From Aliishimia ponticola (GTDB lineage: Bacteria; Pseudomonadota; Alphaproteobacteria; Rhodobacterales; Rhodobacteraceae): a stretch of DNA of 64,000 nucleotides. The stretch covers positions 88,006 to 152,005 of the forward strand of contig NZ_SRKY01000006.1 of the NCBI RefSeq assembly GCF_004803475.1. The letters run 5' to 3'. Shown piece by piece: positions 26,050 to 35,615 of this stretch. The notes under the pieces were generated by a model that saw nothing but the letters and a program-made list of their open reading frames with translations, did not search any database and had not been told where the DNA came from. The number at the start of each line of letters is the position of its first letter. The first letter of the stretch is position 1. The translations under genes were made by a program, and so were the position numbers.

Positions 26050-27849
26050 ATGGACGATCAGAATAAAAACCTCATCCTTGCAGTGGCGCTGAGCTTCTTG
26101 GTGATCCTCATCTGGTTTGTGGTGTTCCCGCCCCCAGAACCTGAAGCGACCCTCGACAATGCAAGTCTGGAAGCACCGCTGGAAGCGCCTGTGCCCTCCA
26201 CCGCGTCGGCGCCGCAGGCCAGCGCACCGGGGCAAACCGCCCAGGGCACAACCGCGCCTGTCGATACCGACATTCAGAACGCCCCCCGTGTCGCGATCGA
26301 AACGCCCAGCCTTTCGGGCACGATCTCGCTTATCGGTGGCCGGATCGACGATCTGTCGCTGAAGCAGTACAAGACCTCGATCGAACCGGGCGCAGAGATC
26401 GTGACCATGCTGGCACCCGTCGGCAGTGCGGAGCCTTATTACGCGCTCTATGGTTGGGCACCAAGCGCGGGCATCGCCCCGGATCAAGTGCCCGGCGCAT
26501 TCACCGAGTGGACCCTGACACAGGGCGAAACGCTTGGCCCCGACAGCCCGATCACCCTGCAATGGGACAATGGCGCGGGCCTCCTGTTTGAGCGTGTGAT
26601 CGCGGTCGACGAAGACTTCATGTTCTCCGTCACGCAGTCGGTGCGCAACAACACCGAAGCGGCAGTCAGCCTTGCGCCCTACGGCGTGTTGGCCCGCCAC
26701 GGCCAGCCTGCGGATGCGAAGAACTTCTTCATCCTGCACGAAGGCGCGATCCGTTTCGCGGATGACGAACTGACCGAAACGGATTGGGACGATTTCGCAG
26801 ATGACGGTAGCCGCGACCGCGTCGATGTGACCGAGGCCGGTTGGACCGGTTTCACCGATCACTACTGGCAGAGCGTGCTGATTCCGCCAGCGCAGGCCAC
26901 TGCGAAACTGGAAACGTTCCTAGAGCCGAACCGGGGCATCTATCAGACCTCTGCGACATTGGGCACGCAGACAGTCGCTCCGGGTGCGTCGTCTTCTGTG
27001 ACCACACAGCTTTTCGCCGGTGCCAAGGAATGGGAAACCATCCGCGCCTACCAAAATGCAGGCGTCGCCAAATTCATCGACAGCATCGACTGGGGCTGGT
27101 TCTTCTTCCTGACCAAGCCGATCTTCTGGTTGCTGCACGAGTTGAACAAGCTGATCGGCAATATGGGGTGGGCCATCATCGGTCTGACGCTGATCATCAA
27201 GGCCGTGCTCTTCCCGTTGGCGTACAAATCCTATGTTTCCATGGCGAAGATGAAAGAGCTTCAGCCGGAAATGGAAAAGCTGAAAGAGCGTGCAGGTGAC
27301 GACCGGCAAAAGCTCCAACAGGAGATGATGGAGCTGTACAAGCGCGAGAAGGTCAATCCGGCCGCGGGGTGTCTGCCGATCCTGCTGCAGATTCCGATCT
27401 TCTTCTCGCTCTACAAGGTGATCTTCGTCACGATCGAACTGCGTCAAGCCTCTTGGCTGGGCCCGTTCCGCGATTTGAGCACGCCTGACCCGACCTCGCT
27501 GATCAACCTCTTTGGTTTGCTGCCTTTCGATTCGCCCGAGCCGGGGTCGATCCTCGCGCTGATCTTCATCGGTATCCTGCCGCTGATCCTTGGCATTTCG
27601 ATGTGGCTGCAACAGAAACTGAACCCGGCACCAACCGATCCGACGCAACAGATGATCTTTGCGTGGATGCCGTGGGTGTTCATGTTCATGCTGGGCGGCT
27701 TTGCGAGCGGGCTTGTGATCTACTGGATCGCCAACAACGTGATCACCTTCTCGCAGCAATACATCATCATGCGGTCGCAGGGCTACACCCCGGATATTCT
27801 TGGCAACATCCGTGGCAGCTTCCGGTCCAAGGGTAAGGACGACGCATGA
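26050..27849 (+). CDS. yidC: membrane protein insertase YidC
   Basis: A 599-residue YidC/Oxa1 protein: N-terminal anchor (LILAVALSFLVILIWFVVF), an Ala/Pro-rich linker (residues 30-80), the periplasmic beta domain (about 85-340) and five C-terminal helices including NMGWAIIGLTLIIKAVLFPLAYKSYVSMAKMK and PAAGCLPILLQIPIFFSLYKV. It inserts inner-membrane proteins alone or with SecYEG. The stop overlaps the MOSC start as ATGA. Confidence 0.96.
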   Translation: MDDQNKNLILAVALSFLVILIWFVVFPPPEPEATLDNASLEAPLEAPVPSTASAPQASAPGQTAQGTTAPVDTDIQNAPRVAIETPSLSGTISLIGGRIDDLSLKQYKTSIEPGAEIVTMLAPVGSAEPYYALYGWAPSAGIAPDQVPGAFTEWTLTQGETLGPDSPITLQWDNGAGLLFERVIAVDEDFMFSVTQSVRNNTEAAVSLAPYGVLARHGQPADAKNFFILHEGAIRFADDELTETDWDDFADDGSRDRVDVTEAGWTGFTDHYWQSVLIPPAQATAKLETFLEPNRGIYQTSATLGTQTVAPGASSSVTTQLFAGAKEWETIRAYQNAGVAKFIDSIDWGWFFFLTKPIFWLLHELNKLIGNMGWAIIGLTLIIKAVLFPLAYKSYVSMAKMKELQPEMEKLKERAGDDRQKLQQEMMELYKREKVNPAAGCLPILLQIPIFFSLYKVIFVTIELRQASWLGPFRDLSTPDPTSLINLFGLLPFDSPEPGSILALIFIGILPLILGISMWLQQKLNPAPTDPTQQMIFAWMPWVFMFMLGGFASGLVIYWIANNVITFSQQYIIMRSQGYTPDILGNIRGSFRSKGKDDA

Positions 27850-28583
27850 CTGCGACGCTGGCGCAGATCTGGCGACACCCGGTCAAGGGGATTGGCTGCG
27901 AGAGGCTGGCGGACACGACGCTGACCGCTGGCGCGCCACTTCCCGGCGACCGGGCGTGGGCCCTGCGCCACGAGCGGTCGGAGCCGACAGATGCGTGGCA
28001 ACCCCGGCGCAATTTTCTGGTGGTGGCCCATGGCCCGCGTCTGGCACAAGTCGCGGCGCAAAGCGCGACGGATGGACGGATCACCCTGACCCACCCGGAT
28101 CTCGCACCGCTGGATTTCGATCCGGCGCACGATGGCGACAAGCTGATGGATTGGGTTGCCCCGCTTTGGCCGGACACGCAGCCCGCCGCCGCCAGCCTGG
28201 TCAAGGCACCAGCGCAGGGAATGGCGGATAATGGCGTGGCGCAGGTTTCCGTGATGAACCATTCGAGCCTGCGTGCGTTGTCGCAAGCGGCCCAGACCGA
28301 TCTGGACCCGCGCCGGTTTCGTGGCAATCTGTGGATCGACGGGCTGGCCCCCTGGGAAGAGTTCGACCTTCTGGGCAAAACGATCCGCATTGGTGAGGTC
28401 ACGCTTGAAGTCACCGACCGGATCACCCGGTGCCGCGCGACTGAGGCAAACCCCGACACCGGCGAACGCGACGCGGAACCTGTCCGGGTGCTGCGCCAAG
28501 GTTGGGAACACATGGATTTTGGCGTCTACGCGACCGTCACATCTGGCGGAAAGATCGCTGCGGGCGATACGGTGACAGTATGA
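27846..28583 (+). CDS. MOSC-domain protein
   Basis: A 245-residue protein with an N-terminal MOSC_N barrel (IWRHPVKGIGCERL) and a C-terminal MOSC domain with RRFRGNLWIDGLAPWEE and the conserved Cys in DRITRCRATEANPDTG. MOSC domains bind molybdenum cofactor or transfer sulfur. It is coupled on both sides by ATGA overlaps (yidC and engB), a conserved arrangement in this group. The substrate is not known. Confidence 0.85.
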   Translation: MTATLAQIWRHPVKGIGCERLADTTLTAGAPLPGDRAWALRHERSEPTDAWQPRRNFLVVAHGPRLAQVAAQSATDGRITLTHPDLAPLDFDPAHDGDKLMDWVAPLWPDTQPAAASLVKAPAQGMADNGVAQVSVMNHSSLRALSQAAQTDLDPRRFRGNLWIDGLAPWEEFDLLGKTIRIGEVTLEVTDRITRCRATEANPDTGERDAEPVRVLRQGWEHMDFGVYATVTSGGKIAAGDTVTV

Positions 28584-29236
28584 CTTCGCTCCCCTTCCCG
28601 CTTGCGGACACCCCGGATGAAGGTGCGGCCCGCGCCGGGCACCAGCTTTTCGCCGGCGGCACGGCTGAATTTCTGAAAGGCGTCGTCGCGATGTCCGGCC
28701 TGCCCGATGCCGACCGGGTGGAGGTCTGCTTTGCCGGGCGGTCGAATGTAGGCAAGTCCAGCCTGATCAACGCCCTCACCGGTCGAAAAGGGCTGGCGCG
28801 CGCATCCAATACGCCGGGCCGCACACAGGAAATCAATTTCTTCACCGTCGGCGAGGCGCATTACCTTGTCGATCTTCCCGGCTATGGCTTCGCCAACGCG
28901 CCGCTGGACGTCGTGAAGAAATGGCAAGCGCTGCTGAAACAATATCTCAGCGGGCGGCAAACGCTGCGCCGCGCCTTCGTTCTGATCGACGCACGCCACG
29001 GGGTGAAAACCGTGGATGAAGAGATTCTGTCGCTTCTCGACAGCTCTGCCGTGACATTTCAGGTGGTTCTGACCAAGGCCGACAAGGTCAAGGAAAAGGA
29101 TCGCGAAAAAGTACTGGCGCAGGTTCGCAGCGCCCTGTCGAAGCACCCCGCCGCCTTCCCGGAAATCGTGCTGACCTCGTCCGAAAAGGGCGATGGCATC
29201 GACACATTGCGCGCTATCATCGCGACGCTGGAATGA
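28580..29236 (+). CDS. engB: ribosome biogenesis GTPase EngB (YihA/YsxC)
   Basis: A 218-residue TrmE-Era-EngA-like GTPase: G1 GRSNVGKSS, G2 Thr in NTPGRTQ, G3 DLPGYGFA, G4 TKAD, G5 TSSEKG. It is needed for 50S assembly. ATG 28580 overlaps the MOSC stop; an upstream in-frame extension lies inside the MOSC gene and was not used. Confidence 0.94.
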   Translation: MTSLPFPLADTPDEGAARAGHQLFAGGTAEFLKGVVAMSGLPDADRVEVCFAGRSNVGKSSLINALTGRKGLARASNTPGRTQEINFFTVGEAHYLVDLPGYGFANAPLDVVKKWQALLKQYLSGRQTLRRAFVLIDARHGVKTVDEEILSLLDSSAVTFQVVLTKADKVKEKDREKVLAQVRSALSKHPAAFPEIVLTSSEKGDGIDTLRAIIATLE

Positions 29237-29296
29237 TCCGCTCTTGCTGCGCTGCGTAAAGCGCTGCAAAACGGGATCCAGCCAAGGATGACAGCG

Positions 29297-30160
29297 ATGA
29301 AGCCCAGAGACATGAATCAGGATTGGATTTCCACAGCCGCGACGCTCAATCAGGCCCTGCCCTATTTGCAGCGCTACACGGACGCGGTCGTGGTCATCAA
29401 ACTGGGCGGTCACGCGATGGGCAGCGATGCCGCGATGGAAAGCTTCGCCCGCGACGTGGTGCTGATGCGTCAGGTTGGTGTGAACCCTGTCGTGGTGCAT
29501 GGGGGCGGCCCCATGATCAACGCGATGCTGGATAAGCTTGGCATTCAGTCGGAATTTGTCGGCGGCAAACGCGTCACCGACAAGGCAACCATCGACGTGG
29601 TCGAAATGGTTCTGTCCGGCCTTGTCAACAAACGCATCGTGCAGGCGATCAATCGGCAAGGGGGGCGTGCGGTCGGGCTGTCGGGCAAGGATGCCAACCT
29701 CATGTATTGTGAGGCGGCGAACCCCGATCTGGGGCTGGTCGGCCAGCCCAGCCAGATCGACCCCGCGATCCTGCACACGCTGTTCGAAAAAGAGATGATC
29801 CCCGTCATCGCCCCATTGGGCGCGGGCCGCGCGGGCGAAAGCTTCAACGTGAATGGCGACACCGCAGCAGGCGCGATCGCTGGTGCGCTCAAGGCGGACC
29901 GGCTGCTGCTGTTGACCGATGTGTCCGGCGTCAAGAATGGCGATGGAGAGGTCGTGACGGAACTGACCGCGGACCAGATTCGCGAAATGACCCGCGACGG
30001 CGTAATCGCGGGCGGCATGATCCCCAAGACCGAAACCGCATTGGATGCCATTGCCAGCGGCGTGCGGGCGGTCGTCATCATCGACGGGCGCGTGGACAAT
30101 GCATGTCTGCTGGAACTTTTCACCGAACATGGTGCCGGGAGCCTGATCCGCCCCCGCTAA
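29297..30160 (+). CDS. argB: acetylglutamate kinase
   Basis: A 287-residue amino-acid kinase: KLGGHAMGS near residue 35, [21 protein letters not shown] and [15 protein letters not shown]. It phosphorylates N-acetylglutamate in arginine biosynthesis. ATG 29297 is preferred since AAGGA at 29284-29288 is 8 bp away; the in-frame ATG at 29288 overlaps that site. No other arg gene is nearby. Confidence 0.94.
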   Translation: MKPRDMNQDWISTAATLNQALPYLQRYTDAVVVIKLGGHAMGSDAAMESFARDVVLMRQVGVNPVVVHGGGPMINAMLDKLGIQSEFVGGKRVTDKATIDVVEMVLSGLVNKRIVQAINRQGGRAVGLSGKDANLMYCEAANPDLGLVGQPSQIDPAILHTLFEKEMIPVIAPLGAGRAGESFNVNGDTAAGAIAGALKADRLLLLTDVSGVKNGDGEVVTELTADQIREMTRDGVIAGGMIPKTETALDAIASGVRAVVIIDGRVDNACLLELFTEHGAGSLIRPR

Positions 30161-30232
30161 CCACGGCGCTTCTCGCGCAGATGTGTCATCACGCGCCATT
30201 GCCCGCGCGCGGGCAGGCTGTATGTCTGGCAT

Positions 30233-31027
30233 ATGGAAAACGAGACTTTCATTCGCTTTGCCGTCTTTCTGGGGCTTTTTACGCTGTTCGCAGTGGTCGA
30301 GGCATGGGCCCCCCGCCGTGTCCGCACCCAGCCGCGCAAAACCCGCTGGGTGACAAACTGGGCGATTACGATTGCCAACACGCTCGCCCTGCGGGCCTTG
30401 GCCTTTGGCCTGCCGCTTCTGGCCGTGGGGGCCGCGATCGACGCAGAGGCGAATGGTTGGGGGCTTTTCAACCAGCTAGGCTGGCCCGCAGCGCTGGAAG
30501 TCATTCTCGCGGTGCTGATCTTTGACTTCGCCATCTGGGCGCAGCATCTCATCACGCATAAAATTCCGCTGCTCTGGCGCTTGCACCGGGTTCATCATGC
30601 GGACCGGGATATCGACGTAACGACCGCTATTCGCTTTCACCCGGTCGAGATCGCCCTGTCCATGTTGCTGAAGATCGGGCTGGTCTATGTGATCGGGCCA
30701 TCGGCACTTGCGATCATCCTGTTCGAGATCATCCTGAACGGCACCGCCATGTTCAACCACGCCAATATCCGCCTGCCCCTGTGGCTGGATCGGTTCGTCC
30801 GGCTGTTTTTGGTCACGCCGGACATGCACCGGGTTCATCATTCGGTGCATCGGCATGAGCATGACAGCAATTACGGATTCTCGCTGTCGATCTGGGATCG
30901 GCTGTTCGGCACCTATATCGCGCAGCCGGAAGCCGGGCATGACGACATGACAATCGGGCTGGAATGGCAGGATGACCGCCCCTCGCGCCTTGGGTGGAGC
31001 CTTGCCCTGCCCTTCCGCCGGAAATGA
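30233..31027 (+). CDS. fatty acid hydroxylase / sterol desaturase family membrane protein
   Basis: A 264-residue membrane protein with the eight-histidine di-iron pattern: HLITH, HRVHH and HRVHHSVHRHEHD, spread between four helices. Members hydroxylate or desaturate lipids with oxygen. The next gene starts inside its stop (ATGA), so the two are co-translated. The lipid substrate is not evident. Confidence 0.85.
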   Translation: MENETFIRFAVFLGLFTLFAVVEAWAPRRVRTQPRKTRWVTNWAITIANTLALRALAFGLPLLAVGAAIDAEANGWGLFNQLGWPAALEVILAVLIFDFAIWAQHLITHKIPLLWRLHRVHHADRDIDVTTAIRFHPVEIALSMLLKIGLVYVIGPSALAIILFEIILNGTAMFNHANIRLPLWLDRFVRLFLVTPDMHRVHHSVHRHEHDSNYGFSLSIWDRLFGTYIAQPEAGHDDMTIGLEWQDDRPSRLGWSLALPFRRK

Positions 31028-31656
31028 CGCCAGAGGACGTCAACCGCGCGGTCGCGCCCGCGGGTCTGTTCGTGATGGGCAGCCTGAAGGTCGATGACGG
31101 CGGTTTGATCCTGATCGGGGCCGCGCCCGCGATGTGGCCCGTATTCACACAAAGCCCGGAATATAACGATGGGCGCGCTGACCCGCTGGACCGTTGGTCC
31201 AAGCGCGTGATCGGCACGGTGGCGGCGGACACGAAGGCCGAAGCGCTGTTCCCCTCCGATGGGCCGCCCTACCTGCCCTTCATCGCCTGGGCGCTGGGTA
31301 GCGGGCAATTCTGGCAAAGCCCCACCGGGATGATGGTGCATGACCGGGCGGGGCTGATGATTTCGATCCGTGGGGCGCTGCGTGGGGCGGCGCTGAGCGT
31401 GGGTGACCCCGTGACAGCCCCTTCCCCCTGTACAGGTTGCGTGGGCACGCCCTGCGCCACCGCCTGCCCTGTCAGCGCCCTGTCCACCGATGCGCCCTAC
31501 GACGTACCGACGTGCAAGGCATATATCCGCGCGCCACAGGGGGCCGATTGCCTGACCGGCGGGTGCTTGGTGCGCCGCGCCTGCCCCGTCAGCCAAAGCT
31601 TTGGGCGCGCGCCGGAGCAATCGGGCTTTCACATGCGCGCCTTTGTGGGAGCATAG
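31024..31656 (+). CDS. 4Fe-4S ferredoxin-like protein
   Basis: A 210-residue protein with a C-terminal iron-sulfur region: C-TG-C-VGTP-C-ATA-CP followed by C-LTGG-C-LVRRA-CP, the spacing of 4Fe-4S clusters. The N-terminal 130 residues have no recognised motif. It is coupled to the hydroxylase-like gene and may donate electrons to it; that is inference from the overlap only. Confidence 0.7.
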   Translation: MTPEDVNRAVAPAGLFVMGSLKVDDGGLILIGAAPAMWPVFTQSPEYNDGRADPLDRWSKRVIGTVAADTKAEALFPSDGPPYLPFIAWALGSGQFWQSPTGMMVHDRAGLMISIRGALRGAALSVGDPVTAPSPCTGCVGTPCATACPVSALSTDAPYDVPTCKAYIRAPQGADCLTGGCLVRRACPVSQSFGRAPEQSGFHMRAFVGA

Positions 31657-31660
31657 GCCG

Positions 31661-32164
31661 ATGCGTCGCTTGATCCTGATGCGCCACGCGAAATCCAGCT
31701 GGGACAGCGCTGGTCTTGCCGATCATGCACGCCCCTTGAACCCGCGCGGTGTCGCCTCTGCGGCGGCGATGGGCGACTGGCTAAGGCAGAACGGCTATGT
31801 GCCGGATCAGGTGATATGCTCTTCCGCGCGCCGCACACAGGAAACGCTGGAAGGGTTAGGGCTGGATGATGCGGCGCCCCAAATCACTGACGCCCTCTAT
31901 CACGCCGGTCCGGCGGATATTCTGGCGGCGCTACGCTCGGCAGAGGGGCGCTGCGTGCTGATCCTTGGGCATAACCCCGGCATGGCGGATTTCGCCGTGC
32001 GCATCCTAAGCGACGCGCCGGATCACGCCCGGTTCGACGATTTCCCGACCTGCGCCACGCTGGTTGCTGATTTCGATGTGAAGGAGTGGTCAGAAGTGGC
32101 GTGGGGGCAAGGCCACGCGACCGATTTTGCCATCCCACGCGAAGTTCTGGGCAAGGTGCGCTGA
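31661..32164 (+). CDS. SixA-like histidine phosphatase
   Basis: A 167-residue branch-1 histidine phosphatase: RHAKSSWD near residue 8 (RHG-type catalytic His), SSARRTQET, and GHNPGM with the second His near residue 105. SixA removes phosphate from phospho-His proteins. ATG 31661 lies 2 bp after the preceding stop; there is no strong ribosome site, so re-initiation is likely. Confidence 0.85.
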   Translation: MRRLILMRHAKSSWDSAGLADHARPLNPRGVASAAAMGDWLRQNGYVPDQVICSSARRTQETLEGLGLDDAAPQITDALYHAGPADILAALRSAEGRCVLILGHNPGMADFAVRILSDAPDHARFDDFPTCATLVADFDVKEWSEVAWGQGHATDFAIPREVLGKVR

Positions 32165-32180
32165 AGCGCACCCTACGAGG

Positions 32181-32966
32181 TTAGTGGCCGAGGATCTGGC
32201 TAAGGAACAACTGGGTCCGCGGGTTTTGCGGATTGTTGAAGAATTCCTCAGGCTCGTTCTGTTCGACGATCTGGCCTTCATCCATAAAGATTACACGGTT
32301 AGCGACCTGACGGGCAAAGCCCATCTCGTGGGTGACGCAGAGCATGGTCATGCCCTCTTCCGCCAGCTCCACCATCGTGTCGAGCACTTCCTTGATCATC
32401 TCGGGGTCAAGCGCCGATGTCGGTTCGTCGAACAGCATGATCCGTGGCCGCATGCAGAGCGAGCGCGCAATGGCCACACGCTGCTGCTGACCACCGGACA
32501 ACTGCCCCGGATATTTCAGCGCCTGATCGGGGATCTTCACCTTTTCAAGGAAATGCATCGCCGTTTCTTCTGCCTCTTTCTTCGGGGTCTTGCGAACCCA
32601 GATCGGCGCCAGCGTGCAGTTTTCCAGAATGGTCAGATGCGGGAACAGGTTGAAGTGCTGGAACACCATGCCAACCTCGGACCGGATCTTGTCGATGTTC
32701 TTCACATCAGAGGACAGCACGGTGCCATCCACTTCGATCCGGCCTTTCTGATGCTCTTCCAATGCGTTGATGCAGCGGATCAGCGTGGATTTCCCAGACC
32801 CGGACGGGCCCGCGATAACGATCCGTTCACCGCGGTTCACGGTCAGGTCGATGTCGCGCAGCACGTGGAAAGAGCCATACCACTTGTTCATCTTCTCGAT
32901 GCGGATCGCCTCTTCGTCGGACACGTTCATGTCGACATTGGCGGTTTTGGCGAGAACTTCATTCAT
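32181..32966 (-). CDS. aapP: general L-amino acid ABC transporter, ATPase (AapP)
   Basis: A 261-residue ABC ATPase: [36 protein letters not shown] and the His in [12 protein letters not shown], the polar amino-acid uptake class. ATG 32966 ([11 protein letters not shown]) has AGGAG 8 bp upstream; a GTG nine bases earlier overlaps it. Last gene of aapJQMP, converging on the SixA-like gene. Confidence 0.92.
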   Translation of the reverse strand: MNEVLAKTANVDMNVSDEEAIRIEKMNKWYGSFHVLRDIDLTVNRGERIVIAGPSGSGKSTLIRCINALEEHQKGRIEVDGTVLSSDVKNIDKIRSEVGMVFQHFNLFPHLTILENCTLAPIWVRKTPKKEAEETAMHFLEKVKIPDQALKYPGQLSGGQQQRVAIARSLCMRPRIMLFDEPTSALDPEMIKEVLDTMVELAEEGMTMLCVTHEMGFARQVANRVIFMDEGQIVEQNEPEEFFNNPQNPRTQLFLSQILGH

Positions 32967-32978
32967 GTCAGCCACTCC

Positions 32979-34277
32979 TTAGCGGTGGTCGGTCGCAAGC
33001 TGGCGTTCGAGCCATTGCGAGTATTGAGAAATGCCGTAGCACACGATGAAAAACAGCAGCGCTGCAAAGAGCCACAGCTCCCAGTAGACGCCGTTCCATT
33101 CGGTCGCGGCAAGGATCGGTCCACGGATCGCGCCGACGAGGTCGAACATCGAGATCACGGAAACCAGCGTGGTGTCCTTGAACAGACCAACCGCCACGTT
33201 CACGATCCCCGGGATGGAGATTTTGAGCGCTTGCGGAAGGACGATCAGGCGCATGGCTTGCGGGTAGTCCAGCCCAAGGCTGTCCGCCGCCTCGTATTGG
33301 CCGCGCGGCAACGCTGCCAGCCCGCCGCGGATCACCTCGGCGATATAGGCAGAGCTGAACATCGTGATCATGATGATCACGCGCAGCACGAGGTCGAGAT
33401 TCGATCCCGGCGGGAAGAAATACGCCAGCACAACGCTTGCCACGAAGAGCAGCGTAATCAGCGGCACGCCGCGAATGAACTCGATATAGACCACGCAAAT
33501 CCACTTGATGATCGGCATGGAGGATTGACGGCCCAGCGCCAGTACGATGCCGATGGGCAGCGACAGCGAAACGCAGACGGTGCCCAGGATCATGTTCAGC
33601 ATGAAGCCGCCCATGTCACGGGACGGAACCGCTGACAGCAGGGTTTGTTCAGGCGCGATGGCCGGGACGATGAAGCCGCCGATCCACCACGTGATCATTG
33701 CTGCCACGATGGCGCCGAAAAACCCGTAGGCGAAGCTTTGTTTGACCAGTCGGCCAAAGACAACATAGCCAACGATGAACCCGGCCAGTGCCAGAAGCGG
33801 CCACAGGATCGTGCCGCCCCAGATCAACCAGAAGGCCAGGAACGGATAGATCGCGGTGAACAGCAGCATCTGACGCGGCAGCATGGCGAACAACACCGGC
33901 GCGGCCGCGATGAACAGCAGCACGAAGGCCAGAAGCGGCCGCCAATAGCTGTCTTGCGGGTACGCAATGCCGAACAGAAGCTGATTCCAACGCTCTGTCA
34001 GAACGGCAAAACAGCCACCTGTCGCGCCATCCAGAACCTCGCGGCATTCACGAATGCTCGACGCTTGCCAGACACCGTTGAACAGCCAGGGCAGGAAGCC
34101 CGCCAGGACCACGTAGATGACATAGAGGCTGAGCAGCGTGAGCAGCCCATAGAACCAGCTTGAAAAGAGGTTCTCATGCATCCATTTCACGGCACCGGTC
34201 TGCGATGATGGCGGATCGGAGGGCGGGATTTGGGTTTCGCGCACGAAGGCGACGGATTGGGCATGTGTATCGGACAT
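32979..34277 (-). CDS. aapM: general L-amino acid ABC transporter, permease AapM
   Basis: A 432-residue permease with about eight helices and the HisM/GlnP EAA loop (EVIRGGLAALPRGQYEAADSLGLDYPQAMRLIVLPQALK). The length, well above the 220-240 of ordinary amino-acid permeases, is diagnostic of AapQ/AapM. Followed by aapP after 12 bp. Confidence 0.92.
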   Translation of the reverse strand: MSDTHAQSVAFVRETQIPPSDPPSSQTGAVKWMHENLFSSWFYGLLTLLSLYVIYVVLAGFLPWLFNGVWQASSIRECREVLDGATGGCFAVLTERWNQLLFGIAYPQDSYWRPLLAFVLLFIAAAPVLFAMLPRQMLLFTAIYPFLAFWLIWGGTILWPLLALAGFIVGYVVFGRLVKQSFAYGFFGAIVAAMITWWIGGFIVPAIAPEQTLLSAVPSRDMGGFMLNMILGTVCVSLSLPIGIVLALGRQSSMPIIKWICVVYIEFIRGVPLITLLFVASVVLAYFFPPGSNLDLVLRVIIMITMFSSAYIAEVIRGGLAALPRGQYEAADSLGLDYPQAMRLIVLPQALKISIPGIVNVAVGLFKDTTLVSVISMFDLVGAIRGPILAATEWNGVYWELWLFAALLFFIVCYGISQYSQWLERQLATDHR

Positions 34278-34280
34278 GAC

Positions 34281-35498
34281 TCAGCGCTCCTTCAGCGAAA
34301 CGGATTTGTTGTAGACGTTCATCACCGCCGAAATCAGCAGCGAGATCGTCAGGTAGAACAACATCAGCAGCAGAACGCATTCGATCGCCCGGCCCGTCTG
34401 GTTCAGGGTGATCCCGCCCAGCGTCGCGGTGATGTCGGCGTATCCGACCGCAATGGCGAGCGACGAGTTCTTGGTGATGTTCAGGTATTGCGAGATCAGC
34501 GGCGGGATGATGACGCGCAACGCTTGCGGCAGAACCACAAGGTTCATGATCCGCCCCGGACGCAGACCCAGCGATGCGGCAGCTTCCGTCTGGCCACGAT
34601 TGACCGCCTGAATACCCGCACGCACGTTTTCAGCGATGAAGGCACCGGTATAGACGGACAGCGCCAGCCACAACGCGATCAGCGGTTTACCAAGCAGCAG
34701 GCCGCCCTGAATGTTGAAGCGGTTGGCCATGGTGTCGGGCGCGATAAGGCCCAGCGGGCTGCCCAGCACAAGTTGCGCCAAGATCGCCGGCACGATCAGG
34801 ATCGGCCAGAACACCCAAGCGGGCAAAAGCTTGCCGGTCTTGAACAGCGTTTTCTTGACGTGGCTGCGCCACCAGAACGCCGCCACGATGCTGGCAAGGA
34901 ACACCAGAACGACAATTCCCGCACCGGCACCCGCGGTGACGGCTGGCATATACAGCCCCCGGTTGGTGAAGGCGAAGCCGCCAAGGAACATCTCGCGCGA
35001 TGGGTTTTCGCCAAGGAAGGCCTTGGGCGCATCGCCACTCAGCGTGACGAACGTGCCGATCATCAGGATCCAGATAAACACCGGCACGTTGCGGAAGGCT
35101 TCGACGTAGAACGCCATCAGCTTGGAGACGAGCCAGTTCTTCGACAGGCGCAGGACACCGGCAATCACCCCAAGGATGGTGGCGGTGACACAGGCCATGG
35201 ACGCGACCAGAAGCGTATTGAGAATACCAACAAGGGCCGCACGCAGGTGCGTGGACTGACTGTCATATTCAATCAGCCGCTGGTTGATATCATACCCCGC
35301 AGGGTCGGTCAGAAAGCCGTAAGAGATGTTCAGACCCGCAGCACGCAGGTTCGCGAACAGGTTGCTCATCAGATACGCCATAATTGCGATAAGGACGATG
35401 AGCGCGATGAATTGGAATGTATAGGAGCGGTACCGCGTGTCGTTCAACAGCATTGATAGCTGGAACGACTCCTGCGGTGGGTCGGTCAACGTTGCCAT
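34281..35498 (-). CDS. aapQ: general L-amino acid ABC transporter, permease AapQ
   Basis: A 405-residue permease with an EAA loop (ENVRAGIQAVNRGQTEAAASLGLRPGRIMNLVVLPQALR) and an extended central region, as in AapQ. It pairs with AapM in the inner membrane. It begins 117 bp after aapJ, downstream of a hairpin that may lower its expression relative to the binding protein. Confidence 0.92.
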   Translation of the reverse strand: MATLTDPPQESFQLSMLLNDTRYRSYTFQFIALIVLIAIMAYLMSNLFANLRAAGLNISYGFLTDPAGYDINQRLIEYDSQSTHLRAALVGILNTLLVASMACVTATILGVIAGVLRLSKNWLVSKLMAFYVEAFRNVPVFIWILMIGTFVTLSGDAPKAFLGENPSREMFLGGFAFTNRGLYMPAVTAGAGAGIVVLVFLASIVAAFWWRSHVKKTLFKTGKLLPAWVFWPILIVPAILAQLVLGSPLGLIAPDTMANRFNIQGGLLLGKPLIALWLALSVYTGAFIAENVRAGIQAVNRGQTEAAASLGLRPGRIMNLVVLPQALRVIIPPLISQYLNITKNSSLAIAVGYADITATLGGITLNQTGRAIECVLLLMLFYLTISLLISAVMNVYNKSVSLKER

Positions 35499-35576
35499 GG
35501 AGGTTCCCCGTGAATCAGCCCTTTTATTTCAGCGTATATTCTTTGCAGGGCCGAGTTTTATTACGCTGGACAAGCC

Positions 35577-35603
35577 AAGGGCGCGAACTGACGCCGCGCC
35601 CTT
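35577..35603 (-). terminator. hairpin between aapJ and aapQ
   Basis: A perfect 9-bp stem (AAGGGCGCG with CGCGCCCTT) and a 9-nt loop lie 12 bp after the aapJ stop. There is little T-tract, so it more likely protects aapJ mRNA or attenuates read-through than ends transcription. Confidence 0.55.
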
Positions 35604-35615
35604 GAGCAGTTGTGC

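Noticed and set aside
30200..30215. 16-bp GC palindrome before the hydroxylase-like gene
   Set aside because: It has no loop and no T-tract, and alternating GC of this length is common by chance in this genome.
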